Origin: Candidatus Colicola caccequi
Lineage (GTDB): Bacteria > Bacteroidota > Bacteroidia > Bacteroidales > Paludibacteraceae
Length of the DNA: 8,242 nt
Assembly: GCA_018065205.1 (NCBI GenBank)
Contig: JAGHTR010000072.1
Span: 1 to 8,242 of the forward strand
Direction of reading: 5' to 3'
Shown here: positions 1 through 6,489 of the stretch, in pieces
How the letters are laid out: each line of letters starts with the position of its first letter
Numbering within the stretch: the first letter of the stretch is position 1
The notes under the pieces: generated by a model
What the model saw: the letters and a program-made list of their open reading frames with translations, nothing else
Told to the model about the DNA's origin: nothing
Database searches by the model: none
Program-made: the position numbers and the translations under genes

Positions 1-117
1 CTTAGTCAATGCCGGCGTCTTAGCCGACGCATGAATACCAAATACCTTCTCTACAAAAGCACCATATAGGATATACCCTACAACCAATGCAACAATGGCA
101 ACTAGGAATGTAAACAT
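1..117 (-). CDS. cstA: Carbon starvation protein CstA family, N-terminal 39 residues (gene continues beyond the window)
   Basis: Reading leftward from the ATG at 117-115, an open frame runs off the window edge after 39 codons. The peptide starts MFTFLVAIVALVVGYILYGA and continues FVEKVFGI...KTPALTK. A hydrophobic first membrane helix (about residues 3-19), then YG.FVEKVFG, then a TPA motif, is how Bacteroidota CstA-type permeases begin. CstA proteins are inner-membrane transporters linked to uptake of peptides or pyruvate during carbon limitation; that role is family knowledge and is not visible in this fragment. The gene is divergent from tig and has its own recognisable promoter about 20 bases upstream, which implies a very short leader of roughly 13 bases. 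No Shine-Dalgarno sequence is visible. The call rests on a short N-terminus, so the family is likely but not certain. Confidence 0.78.
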   Translation of the reverse strand, partial: MFTFLVAIVALVVGYILYGAFVEKVFGIHASAKTPALTK

Positions 118-136
118 AAAATAACGATTTAGACTG

Positions 137-168
137 CAAAAATACTAAAAAATTTGCATATATGCAAA
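137..168 (-). promoter_or_regulatory. Bacteroidota-type promoter for cstA
   Basis: On the minus strand TTTG (168-165) is followed by exactly 20 bases and then TATTTTTG (144-137), matching the Bacteroidota primary-sigma consensus TTTG-N19-21-TAnnTTTG. Transcription would start near 130, giving a leader of about 13 bases before the cstA ATG at 117. The -33 box is one arm of the palindrome at 153-168 and lies inside the opposing tig promoter. Confidence 0.68.
153..168. promoter_or_regulatory. Perfect 16-bp palindrome shared by two divergent promoters
   Basis: TTTGCATATATGCAAA equals its own reverse complement. Its left arm supplies the -33 TTTG of the tig promoter, and its right arm supplies, on the minus strand, the -33 TTTG of the cstA promoter. 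It could be only the product of two overlapping promoters, or it could also be an operator bound by a dimeric regulator; the sequence alone cannot separate these. Confidence 0.7.
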
Positions 169-184
169 AAAAAGTGTACCTTTG
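153..184 (+). promoter_or_regulatory. Bacteroidota-type promoter for the tig-clpP-clpX operon
   Basis: TTTG (153-156), a 20-base spacer and TACCTTTG (177-184) match the Bacteroidota primary-sigma consensus exactly. Transcription is expected to start a few bases after 184, near 188-190, leaving a leader of about 67 bases before the tig ATG at 257. The spacer contains the second arm of a palindrome and an A8 run (166-173). Confidence 0.78.
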
Positions 185-187
185 CAC

Positions 188-221
188 GCTATTTATGCGA
201 AATAGCCAACGCCGATAGGCG
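188..221 (+). other. Leader stem-loops at the predicted 5' end of the tig mRNA
   Basis: Bases 188-206 form a perfect 7-bp stem (GCTATTT / AAATAGC) with loop ATGCG, and 210-221 form a 4-bp GC stem (CGCC / GGCG) closed by GATA. The first stem starts within a base or two of the expected transcription start, which is a position where hairpins can protect an mRNA from 5'-end decay. Neither has a following T-run, so they do not look like terminators. The rest of the leader (222-256) is A-rich, unstructured by eye, and lacks a Shine-Dalgarno sequence, as is usual in Bacteroidota. Confidence 0.45.
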
Positions 222-256
222 AATCAATTGGACAATAATCAAAAAAAACAACTAAT

Positions 257-1594
257 ATGAAAATCGAAAAATCCGAAATCAAAGACCTGATGGGCTCTAT
301 CACGATGACGATTGAACCCGCTGATTATCAGGAAGAAGTGCAAAAAGAGTTGAAACAAATCCGCCAAAAAGCGAACGTACCCGGCTTCCGCCCAGGTATG
401 GTGCCACTCGGACTCGTTAAGAAAATGTACGGCAAAGGCGTGATGGCCGAAGTAATCAATAAGACTATCGGTCAGAAATTAGGTGAGTTCATCGAGAACG
501 AAAAACTCAACGTTTTAGGCGATCCCATGCCAAACGAAGAGAACACCCCCGCTATCGACTTTGATACCCAAGATACTTTCACCTTTGCCTTCGATATCGC
601 CGTTGCTCCTGAGTTCGACGCTAATCTGAATGGCAAGAACAAAGTAGTCAACTACACCATTGATGTGACCGACGAAATGGTTGAGAACCAAGTCAAGGGT
701 TACGCTGAACGCTTTGGCGAATACGTAGATGCTGAAGACGTGAAGGAAGGCGATGTACTTAAAGGTCTGCTTAAAGAAGTGAAAGAGGGCGAAGGCATCC
801 AAAAAGAAAACGCTATGCTCAACCCCGCTTACATGAAGAGCAAAACCATCCAAAAGAAATTCATCGGCGCTAAGAAAGGCGACGTGATTACTTTCAACCC
901 CATGAAGGCTTACGAAAGCGAAATCGAAGTATCCTCCATGCTCGATATTAAGAAAGAAGAAGCCAAGGACCTCAAGAGCGACTTCACCTTCGAGATTCAA
1001 GGCATCACCCGTCACGAGGCTGCTAAAATAGACGCCGAACTGTTCGCTAAGGTCTATGGTCAGAACAACGTAAAAGACGAGGCTGACTTCCGCGCTAAAG
1101 TGAAAGCCGAAATCCAAGAAAACATGGCTGAGGACAGCAAGTATAAATTCGGATTGGACGTCAAGGCTGCCATCATGAAGAAAATGGAGAAAGTAGCTAT
1201 GCCTGAGGACTTCCTCAAACGTTGGGTTAAGACCACCAATGAGAAACTCACGGACGAGCAACTCGAAAAAGACTTCCCCGCTATGATTGAGGAACTCAAA
1301 TGGCACCTGGCTAAGGACCAACTGATGAAGAAATACGACATCAAAGTCGAGAAAGACGAAGTAGAAGCCTACGCCAAGGAAGTGGCTAAGATGCAATTCA
1401 TGCAATATGGCTTGATGCACGTTGAAGACCAATACCTGACCAGTTACGCACAAGAGATGCTCAAGAAAGATGACCAACTCCGCGGCATCGTAGAGCGCGT
1501 AGCCGAAAACAAGATTTACGCCGCTCTTAAGGCTGTCATCAACGTAGAAGAAAAAACAATCAGTCACGCTGACTTTGGTAAATTATTTGCATAA
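257..1594 (+). CDS. tig: Trigger factor, ribosome-associated chaperone
   Basis: This 445-residue protein is the chaperone that docks at the ribosome exit tunnel and shields nascent chains in the cytosol. The ribosome-docking signature is present as GFRPGMVP at residues 43-50 (E. coli has GFRKGKVP at the same place), inside an N-terminal domain of about 115 residues. The middle segment (about 150-250) begins with the usual EGD turn but lacks the FKBP-type active-site pattern such as the MIPGFE-like loop. It therefore looks like a degenerate prolyl isomerase domain, which I believe is common in this phylum. From about 250 onward it is highly charged and helical, fitting the C-terminal arms. The start at 257 gives the canonical N-terminus and follows the promoter by about 70 bases. 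The TAA stop shares its last A with the next gene's ATG. The gene is rich in GCT, AAG and GGC codons, which suggests high expression. Confidence 0.96.
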   Translation: MKIEKSEIKDLMGSITMTIEPADYQEEVQKELKQIRQKANVPGFRPGMVPLGLVKKMYGKGVMAEVINKTIGQKLGEFIENEKLNVLGDPMPNEENTPAIDFDTQDTFTFAFDIAVAPEFDANLNGKNKVVNYTIDVTDEMVENQVKGYAERFGEYVDAEDVKEGDVLKGLLKEVKEGEGIQKENAMLNPAYMKSKTIQKKFIGAKKGDVITFNPMKAYESEIEVSSMLDIKKEEAKDLKSDFTFEIQGITRHEAAKIDAELFAKVYGQNNVKDEADFRAKVKAEIQENMAEDSKYKFGLDVKAAIMKKMEKVAMPEDFLKRWVKTTNEKLTDEQLEKDFPAMIEELKWHLAKDQLMKKYDIKVEKDEVEAYAKEVAKMQFMQYGLMHVEDQYLTSYAQEMLKKDDQLRGIVERVAENKIYAALKAVINVEEKTISHADFGKLFA

Positions 1595-2562
1595 TGAAAC
1601 GTACAACCCTAACCATCATAACCCTCTTATCTACCGTTATCGCCATAGCCGCCCCTTATCAAATCGGTGACTATGTTGAAACCGACAGTATCCCCGGATT
1701 GGTGGTGGCAGTGGATTCGACGGGCGAGCACGGACTGATTATGTCCGTGCCGGCATTACGCAGTCAGGACGCTGACCAATGGTTACAAGCGGCGCAGCAA
1801 CAATTGCAGGACCAATACGCACATGCTAAGAAATACGCCATTCGTCATCAAAACCGCAAGAAAGGTTTTCGTGGCGATACAGCCCAAGTAGATAGTATAT
1901 ACACTATCCAATCGCGTATCTTAACACACATGGCCGCCATGCCGCGTCTGCCCCATCACGCTCAACTAACCGAGCAACAATGGCGCGAACATATACAACC
2001 TATGGTGGAAAGCAGTAACGAGAACGGCATCCACAACCAACAAGCCATTACCCACTACTGCGCTGAGCACGGACTGTTTGAAGGCATGTACTTCCCCGAG
2101 ACGTATTGGGCCAGTCTGTTAGGCGAAGGCTGGTTTATCCCCGGCACCGCCGAGTTGGAGCAAGTGGCAACCGCTATCTACGGTGGCGTAGGTCGCGAGC
2201 ACCGCATTCCCGCTAAGTACCGCACCAAACGCAAACGCGTGGAACACGTGCACGAACCGCTGCTTAAACGCTACGACCGCGTATCGTACGCACGCTACGG
2301 CAGTTTTATCCGCAACACCGACTATCAGTCCCTCTTCCCTCTTAAGGTAATGAGTTCAACGCCCGTCGGTTGCAACTGGGGCAAGGAACATAAACACATG
2401 ACCCGCACTACGGATAATGACTATGCCGCTCGTTACTATAGCATGGATATCAAACGCCGTGGCTGGTACTTTATCTTCAGTACCGCCAACGACTATCAAG
2501 TCATCCGCGAGAATGGACAAATACGCATCCCTCTGAGCGTATGCGCCTTCCGTATATTCTAA
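1594..2562 (+). CDS. Exported protein with a DUF1566/FISUMP-like (C-type-lectin-like) domain, role unknown
   Basis: The 322-residue product has a signal peptide: a basic MKR start, a hydrophobic core to about residue 19, and likely cleavage after AIAA (20/21). I recognise the scattered motifs of the exported Bacteroidota DUF1566/FISUMP-type domains. These are GDYVETDSIPGLVVAVDSTG at 25-44 followed by EHGLIM (45-50), NGIHNQQAI (144-152), LGEGWFIPGTAELE (176-189), MSSTPVGCNW (253-262) and a CAFRIF end (317-322) like the family's VRAVRAF. Two segments interrupt the fold: a Gln/His/Arg-rich stretch at about 56-135 and a basic one at about 200-240. There is no anchor, lipobox or type IX sorting domain, so it is probably periplasmic or secreted. 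Its ATG overlaps the tig stop (TAATG) and its stop lies 5 bases before clpP, so it is almost certainly co-transcribed and coupled with them. The ligand and function are unknown. The domain call comes from motif resemblance only. Confidence 0.72.
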   Translation: MKRTTLTIITLLSTVIAIAAPYQIGDYVETDSIPGLVVAVDSTGEHGLIMSVPALRSQDADQWLQAAQQQLQDQYAHAKKYAIRHQNRKKGFRGDTAQVDSIYTIQSRILTHMAAMPRLPHHAQLTEQQWREHIQPMVESSNENGIHNQQAITHYCAEHGLFEGMYFPETYWASLLGEGWFIPGTAELEQVATAIYGGVGREHRIPAKYRTKRKRVEHVHEPLLKRYDRVSYARYGSFIRNTDYQSLFPLKVMSSTPVGCNWGKEHKHMTRTTDNDYAARYYSMDIKRRGWYFIFSTANDYQVIRENGQIRIPLSVCAFRIF

Positions 2563-2567
2563 CTGAT

Positions 2568-3227
2568 ATGAAAAACGATTTCTTACACTTTGCCGTGGAC
2601 CGCGGCCTTAACTCCATGCATGTCGAAAAAGTCATGCAGGACAGTTATGTATCGCCCTCTATCTTGGAGGAACGCCAACTGAACGTCACCCAAATGGACG
2701 TGTTCTCACGCCTGATGATGGACCGTATCATATTCTTAGGCACCCAGATAGACGACTATACTGCCAATGTGATCCAAGCACAATTACTATACTTAGACAG
2801 TGCCGACTCCGATCGTGACATACATGTTTATCTCAATACACCGGGTGGCTCGGTCTATGCCGGATTAGGTATCTACGATACGATGCAGTTCGTCAAATCC
2901 AATGTCACCACAATGTGCACCGGTATGGCTGCCTCGATGGGCGCTGTACTGCTGGTTGCCGGAGCCAAAGGTATGCGTGCCGCATTACCTCACTCACGCG
3001 TGATGATTCATCAACCTATGGGCGGCATTCAGGGACAAGCATCCGATATAGAGATAACCGCTAAAGAGATTCTTAAACTCAAGGACGAACTCTATCAGAT
3101 TATCGCCGACCATAGCGGACAAAGCCTTGACAAGATACGTCAGGATGCTGACCGTGACTACTGGATGACCGCTAACGAAGCACTATCCTATGGTATGATT
3201 GATAAGGTGTATTCAAAGAAGGAATAA
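2568..3227 (+). CDS. clpP: ATP-dependent Clp protease proteolytic subunit
   Basis: ClpP forms the barrel-shaped serine protease that degrades proteins fed to it by ClpX in the cytosol. The 219-residue product has the oxyanion-strand motif PGGSV (92-96), the catalytic serine S123 in GMAASMGA, the catalytic histidine H148 in MIHQPMGG, and the catalytic aspartate D197 in DADRDYWM. ILEERQLNVTQMDVFSRLMM and the IFLGTQIDD segment are characteristic of Bacteroidales ClpP. I chose the ATG at 2568, five bases after the upstream stop, because the resulting MKNDFLHFAVDRGLN start resembles family N-termini. An in-frame ATG at 2541 would add nine residues but would overlap the preceding gene by 22 bases. 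The first 25-30 residues may be a processed propeptide. The stop overlaps the clpX start as TAATG. Confidence 0.96.
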   Translation: MKNDFLHFAVDRGLNSMHVEKVMQDSYVSPSILEERQLNVTQMDVFSRLMMDRIIFLGTQIDDYTANVIQAQLLYLDSADSDRDIHVYLNTPGGSVYAGLGIYDTMQFVKSNVTTMCTGMAASMGAVLLVAGAKGMRAALPHSRVMIHQPMGGIQGQASDIEITAKEILKLKDELYQIIADHSGQSLDKIRQDADRDYWMTANEALSYGMIDKVYSKKE

Positions 3228-4468
3228 TGAAGAAAAAACCAACATGTAGTTTCTGTGGATGCTCTATGCCACAGATGTTCCGGGGAGAAGGTGATGCGTT
3301 CATCTGCTACGACTGCATTGAGAACGGTCATAAGATGGTGGCACAGATGATAGCGCAGACCGCCAAGACCGACACCATTGAAGGCGTATCGTTAGATACC
3401 CTGCCTAAGCCATCGGCCATCAAGGATTTCCTGGACCAGTTCGTGATTGGTCAGGACGATGCTAAACGCTTCCTCTCCGTAGCCGTGTATAACCACTATA
3501 AACGTCTATTGCAGAACCAAAGCAAGGACGAGACCTATAAGGATGTAGAGATCGAAAAGTCCAACATCATCATGGTAGGTTCAACCGGCACCGGCAAGAC
3601 GCTAATGGCTCGCACCATCGCTAAGATGTTAGCCGTGCCCTTCACCATCGTAGATGCTACCGTACTCACCGAAGCCGGTTATGTAGGCGAAGATGTAGAA
3701 AGTCTATTAACACGCCTGCTGCAAGAGGCCGACTACGATGTAGCCAAAGCCGAAAAAGGTATCGTCTTTATTGATGAGATAGATAAGATCGCCCGTAAGA
3801 GCGATAATCCCAGTATAACGCGCGACGTAAGTGGAGAAGGCGTGCAACAAGGACTGCTTAAACTGCTGGAAGGCAGCGTCGTTAACGTGCCACCGGAAGG
3901 GGGACGCAAGCATCCCGAACAAGAGTTCATCCATGTCAATACCCAAAATATCCTCTTCATCTGCGGAGGAGCCTTTGATGGCATTGAACGCAAGATAGCA
4001 CAACGACTCAATACCCAAGTAGTGGGCTTTGATGCGCAACAGAAGCAGAAAATCGACAAGAACGACCTATTGCAGTACATTGCCCCACAGGACCTCAAGT
4101 CCTTTGGACTCATCCCCGAGATTATCGGTCGTCTGCCTATCCTCACCTACCTCAAACCGCTGGACCGCGAAGCCTTGCGCCGCATCTTAGTGGAGCCTAA
4201 AAACGCTATTACCAAGCAGTACCAAAAACTGCTGTCTATGGATGGCGTACAACTCACCTTTACCGCCGAAGCCCTGGACTATATCGTAGATAAAGCCATT
4301 GAGTTCAAGGTAGGAGCCCGCGGATTACGCGCATTGGTAGAGACAATCATGATGGACCTGATGTTCAGCATTCCCGGACAAAAAATAAGCGAACTCCAAA
4401 TAACAAAGGAACTCGCTCAAGAGAAAATAGAAAAGGCAGATAGCCTGAAACTACAGAACGCTATTTAA
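3227..4468 (+). CDS. clpX: ATP-dependent Clp protease ATP-binding subunit ClpX
   Basis: ClpX is the hexameric AAA+ unfoldase that recognises tagged substrates and threads them into ClpP. The 413-residue protein shows the N-terminal zinc-binding domain (C7, C10, C27, C30), Walker A GSTGTGKT (118-125), pore-loop GYVGED (151-156), Walker B IVFIDEID (179-186), the RKH loop (227-229), the ClpP-docking tripeptide VGF (266-268, the IGF loop) and sensor II GARGLR (363-368). All domains are in the usual order and the length is normal. Walker A has Ser where most ClpX proteins have Pro (GPTG), one base change from a Pro codon; the essential GKT is intact. An AAGGA-like sequence lies about 8 bases before the ATG, and the clpP stop overlaps it. 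The 3' end overlaps the convergent protease gene by 18 bases, and I see no terminator after it. Confidence 0.97.
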   Translation: MKKKPTCSFCGCSMPQMFRGEGDAFICYDCIENGHKMVAQMIAQTAKTDTIEGVSLDTLPKPSAIKDFLDQFVIGQDDAKRFLSVAVYNHYKRLLQNQSKDETYKDVEIEKSNIIMVGSTGTGKTLMARTIAKMLAVPFTIVDATVLTEAGYVGEDVESLLTRLLQEADYDVAKAEKGIVFIDEIDKIARKSDNPSITRDVSGEGVQQGLLKLLEGSVVNVPPEGGRKHPEQEFIHVNTQNILFICGGAFDGIERKIAQRLNTQVVGFDAQQKQKIDKNDLLQYIAPQDLKSFGLIPEIIGRLPILTYLKPLDREALRRILVEPKNAITKQYQKLLSMDGVQLTFTAEALDYIVDKAIEFKVGARGLRALVETIMMDLMFSIPGQKISELQITKELAQEKIEKADSLKLQNAI

Positions 4469-6064
4469 GGTCTCTACCGCCTTGCGGGTGATTTCGTCAT
4501 CCCGTTCAAAGAGTGGGAAGAAACCATCGTCACCTAATATATTGCGTACGATATAGGCATTGATTAGTCGCGTCAGCAATGGTCGCGACTTTTCTATTTG
4601 TTCATTATTAGGCTCCAACCCCTTCTCCTTGGCAAAAGCCACGAACTGCGGCATCCAGTTAGCCGATATCAGGTACAACTCCAGCGACCGCCAATCCTTG
4701 TATTTCTCCAGTTGTTGACGGTGCTTCTCTGTGTATTGGAAAGCGAACTGATACGTATAGGCTTTATTCACGCATACATTAGAATAAGGTGTATTAAGCG
4801 ATGTATCGCGTCCTACAAACACATCCGGCATGATACCTCCACCGCCGTGCACTACCCTGCCCGACTTGGTGTAATAAACCGTTGTATCCTGATGGATACT
4901 ATCCTCGGAATAGAACTCTCCACGCTCAAAGCGGTCCAGCAGTTCCTTTTGATAATCATCCTGCTTACCTAACGTATAAGGCTTTTGTATGCTGCGTCCG
5001 GAAGGCGTGTAGTAACGCGCCACCGTCAGTCTGACGGCACTGCCGTCCGGGAACGGATATTGCTGCTGAACCAAGCCCTTACCAAACGACCGGCGACCAA
5101 TAATCTGTGCGCGGTCATTATCCTGCATAGCCCCCGAGAAAATCTCACTAGCGGATGCCGAGAAATCGTCAATCAGCACCACCAACGGCACTTTCTGGAA
5201 ACGGCCGGCACCATTAGCACGGGCTTCGTACTTAGGATAAGCACGACCTTGCGAATAGACAATCAAATCACCGGAAGGCAGGAACTCGTTTGCCATACGA
5301 ATGGCTTGTTCCATATAACCACCACTGTTCTCGCGCAAGTCAATGATATAGCCTTCGGCTCCCTTGGAACGCAAAGTAGCCAAAGCCGAGATAAACTCAT
5401 CATAGGTGTTCTCACCAAACTTATTGGCACGCACAAAACCTATCTTATGACCATCTTGCTCGATGATGAACTTAGCATCCACCGAATGAACAGGTATATC
5501 GCCACGAGTAATCGTATAATGCAGCATCTCCTTTACGCCGCTACGAATCACACCGATAGTCACCTTAGTGCCCTTCTCGCCTCGCAACGTATGCATCACT
5601 TTCTCGTTATTGATATGCTTGCCCACAAAAACAGAGTCATTCACTTCCACCAACTTATCGCCGGCTAATAAACCGATACTCTCGCTGGGACCGCCGGAAA
5701 TGACAGCGATGATGCGCACCGTGTCATCCTGAATGGAGAACTGCACACCGATGCCGGAGAAAGAGGCGGATAACTCGGAATTAACCATCTCCAAGTCTTT
5801 CTTGGGGATATACGACGAGTGCGGATCCAGTTTCTGCACAATACTCTGCATCACCTCATCCGTTATACTATCTACATCCACCGCATCCACATAGGCGTTA
5901 TCCACCATCTGAAGCAGTTGGTCTATCTTACTCGTGGACGAGAAAATCTGTCCATTCTGGATATAAAAACGCTGCGCATTAGCCTTATTGGAAATCGCAT
6001 TGCCTAATAGGAAACCTATCAGCAGGAAAACAATCGTTAGTGTAGGTAAAAGGTACTTTTTCAT
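4451..6064 (-). CDS. S41-family C-terminal processing peptidase (Ctp/Prc-like)
   Basis: This 537-residue envelope protease trims or degrades proteins from their C-termini outside the cytoplasm. A signal peptide or signal anchor covers residues 4-22, with possible cleavage after ANA at 30. A helical segment (about 45-95) leads into a PDZ domain (about 100-185, including GIGVQF at 104-109), which binds substrate C-termini. The S41 catalytic core follows, with DLRENSGG (242-249). The nucleophile is S304 in FSASASEIFSGAMQD and the general base K329 in FGKGLVQQ, 25 residues apart as in E. coli Prc. A C-terminal extension of about 110 residues (430-537) lies beyond the core. The start is 2 bases after the stop of the dCMP-deaminase-family gene, so it is the last gene of the mpl cluster. 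Physiological substrates cannot be inferred. Confidence 0.94.
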   Translation of the reverse strand: MKKYLLPTLTIVFLLIGFLLGNAISNKANAQRFYIQNGQIFSSTSKIDQLLQMVDNAYVDAVDVDSITDEVMQSIVQKLDPHSSYIPKKDLEMVNSELSASFSGIGVQFSIQDDTVRIIAVISGGPSESIGLLAGDKLVEVNDSVFVGKHINNEKVMHTLRGEKGTKVTIGVIRSGVKEMLHYTITRGDIPVHSVDAKFIIEQDGHKIGFVRANKFGENTYDEFISALATLRSKGAEGYIIDLRENSGGYMEQAIRMANEFLPSGDLIVYSQGRAYPKYEARANGAGRFQKVPLVVLIDDFSASASEIFSGAMQDNDRAQIIGRRSFGKGLVQQQYPFPDGSAVRLTVARYYTPSGRSIQKPYTLGKQDDYQKELLDRFERGEFYSEDSIHQDTTVYYTKSGRVVHGGGGIMPDVFVGRDTSLNTPYSNVCVNKAYTYQFAFQYTEKHRQQLEKYKDWRSLELYLISANWMPQFVAFAKEKGLEPNNEQIEKSRPLLTRLINAYIVRNILGDDGFFPLFERDDEITRKAVETLNSVL

Positions 6065-6066
6065 AG

Positions 6067-6489
6067 TTATTCATCTAAAGGCATATAATCCACTTGGATG
6101 CCCACTTTTTTAAGTAATTCAATTCCGTCCATAAGGCGATACTGTTCGCCATATACAACACGTTTGATGCCGGATTGGATAATTAGTTTACTGCATTCCA
6201 TACATGGCGAAGCAGTCACATATAGCGTAGCGCCATCGGACGAGTTATGGGACCGCGCCACTTTAGTAATGGCATTGGCCTCTGCATGCAGTACGTAGGG
6301 GAAGGACACGTTATTATCGTCCTCGCACTTATTCTCAAATCCCGAAGGCGTACCGTTGTAACCATCCGAGATAATCATTTGGTCCTTAACTAATAAGGCA
6401 CCTACTTTGCGGCGCACGCAATAGGAGTTCTCGGACCACGTGCGTGCCATCTTCATATATAAATGGTCCCGTCTAAGTTGTTTATCCAT
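6067..6489 (-). CDS. dCMP deaminase family protein (zinc-dependent cytidine/deoxycytidylate deaminase fold)
   Basis: The 140-residue protein belongs to the family that hydrolytically deaminates dCMP to dUMP, feeding thymidylate synthesis in the cytosol; ComEB-type proteins of Gram-positives are relatives. The zinc and catalytic motif HAE is present (H68, E70), with PCMEC supplying C96 and C99. RRKVGALLVKD (26-36) and ISDGYNGTPSGFENKCED (40-57) are typical of the dCMP-deaminase branch rather than of tRNA adenosine or free-base deaminases. The length is normal and no catalytic residue is missing. Its ATG lies inside the last codons of mpl (an 8-base overlap), so translational coupling is likely, and the protease gene follows after 2 bases. 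Substrate preference for dCMP is inferred from the family. Confidence 0.92.
   Translation of the reverse strand: MDKQLRRDHLYMKMARTWSENSYCVRRKVGALLVKDQMIISDGYNGTPSGFENKCEDDNNVSFPYVLHAEANAITKVARSHNSSDGATLYVTASPCMECSKLIIQSGIKRVVYGEQYRLMDGIELLKKVGIQVDYMPLDE

Noticed and set aside
515..1567. A 350-codon open frame on the minus strand antisense to tig, with a second shorter one at 1060-1344
   Set aside because: It lies wholly inside a confidently identified tig gene, has the composition expected from reading Lys/Glu/Ala-rich codons backwards (Phe, Leu, Val, His), and shows no domain or leader. Long shadows are common opposite strongly codon-biased genes.
2541..2567. Earlier in-frame ATG for clpP at 2541
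   Set aside because: It would overlap the preceding gene by 22 bases and add residues (MRLPYILTD) that do not resemble ClpP N-termini. The ATG at 2568 fits the family and the operon spacing better.
3707..4146. Minus-strand open frames opposite clpX (3707-4039 and 3733-4146)
   Set aside because: They are shadows of the conserved AAA+ core of clpX, with no independent support.
4477..4487. Small hairpin CCGC-CTT-GCGG just past the clpX stop
   Set aside because: The stem is only 4 bp with no T-run, and it lies within protease coding sequence, so it does not qualify as a terminator.
4985..5668. A 227-codon plus-strand open frame opposite the protease gene, and similar ones at 4598-4972 and 5819-6007
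   Set aside because: They are antisense to the intact S41 protease frame with all its catalytic motifs and show no recognisable protein features.
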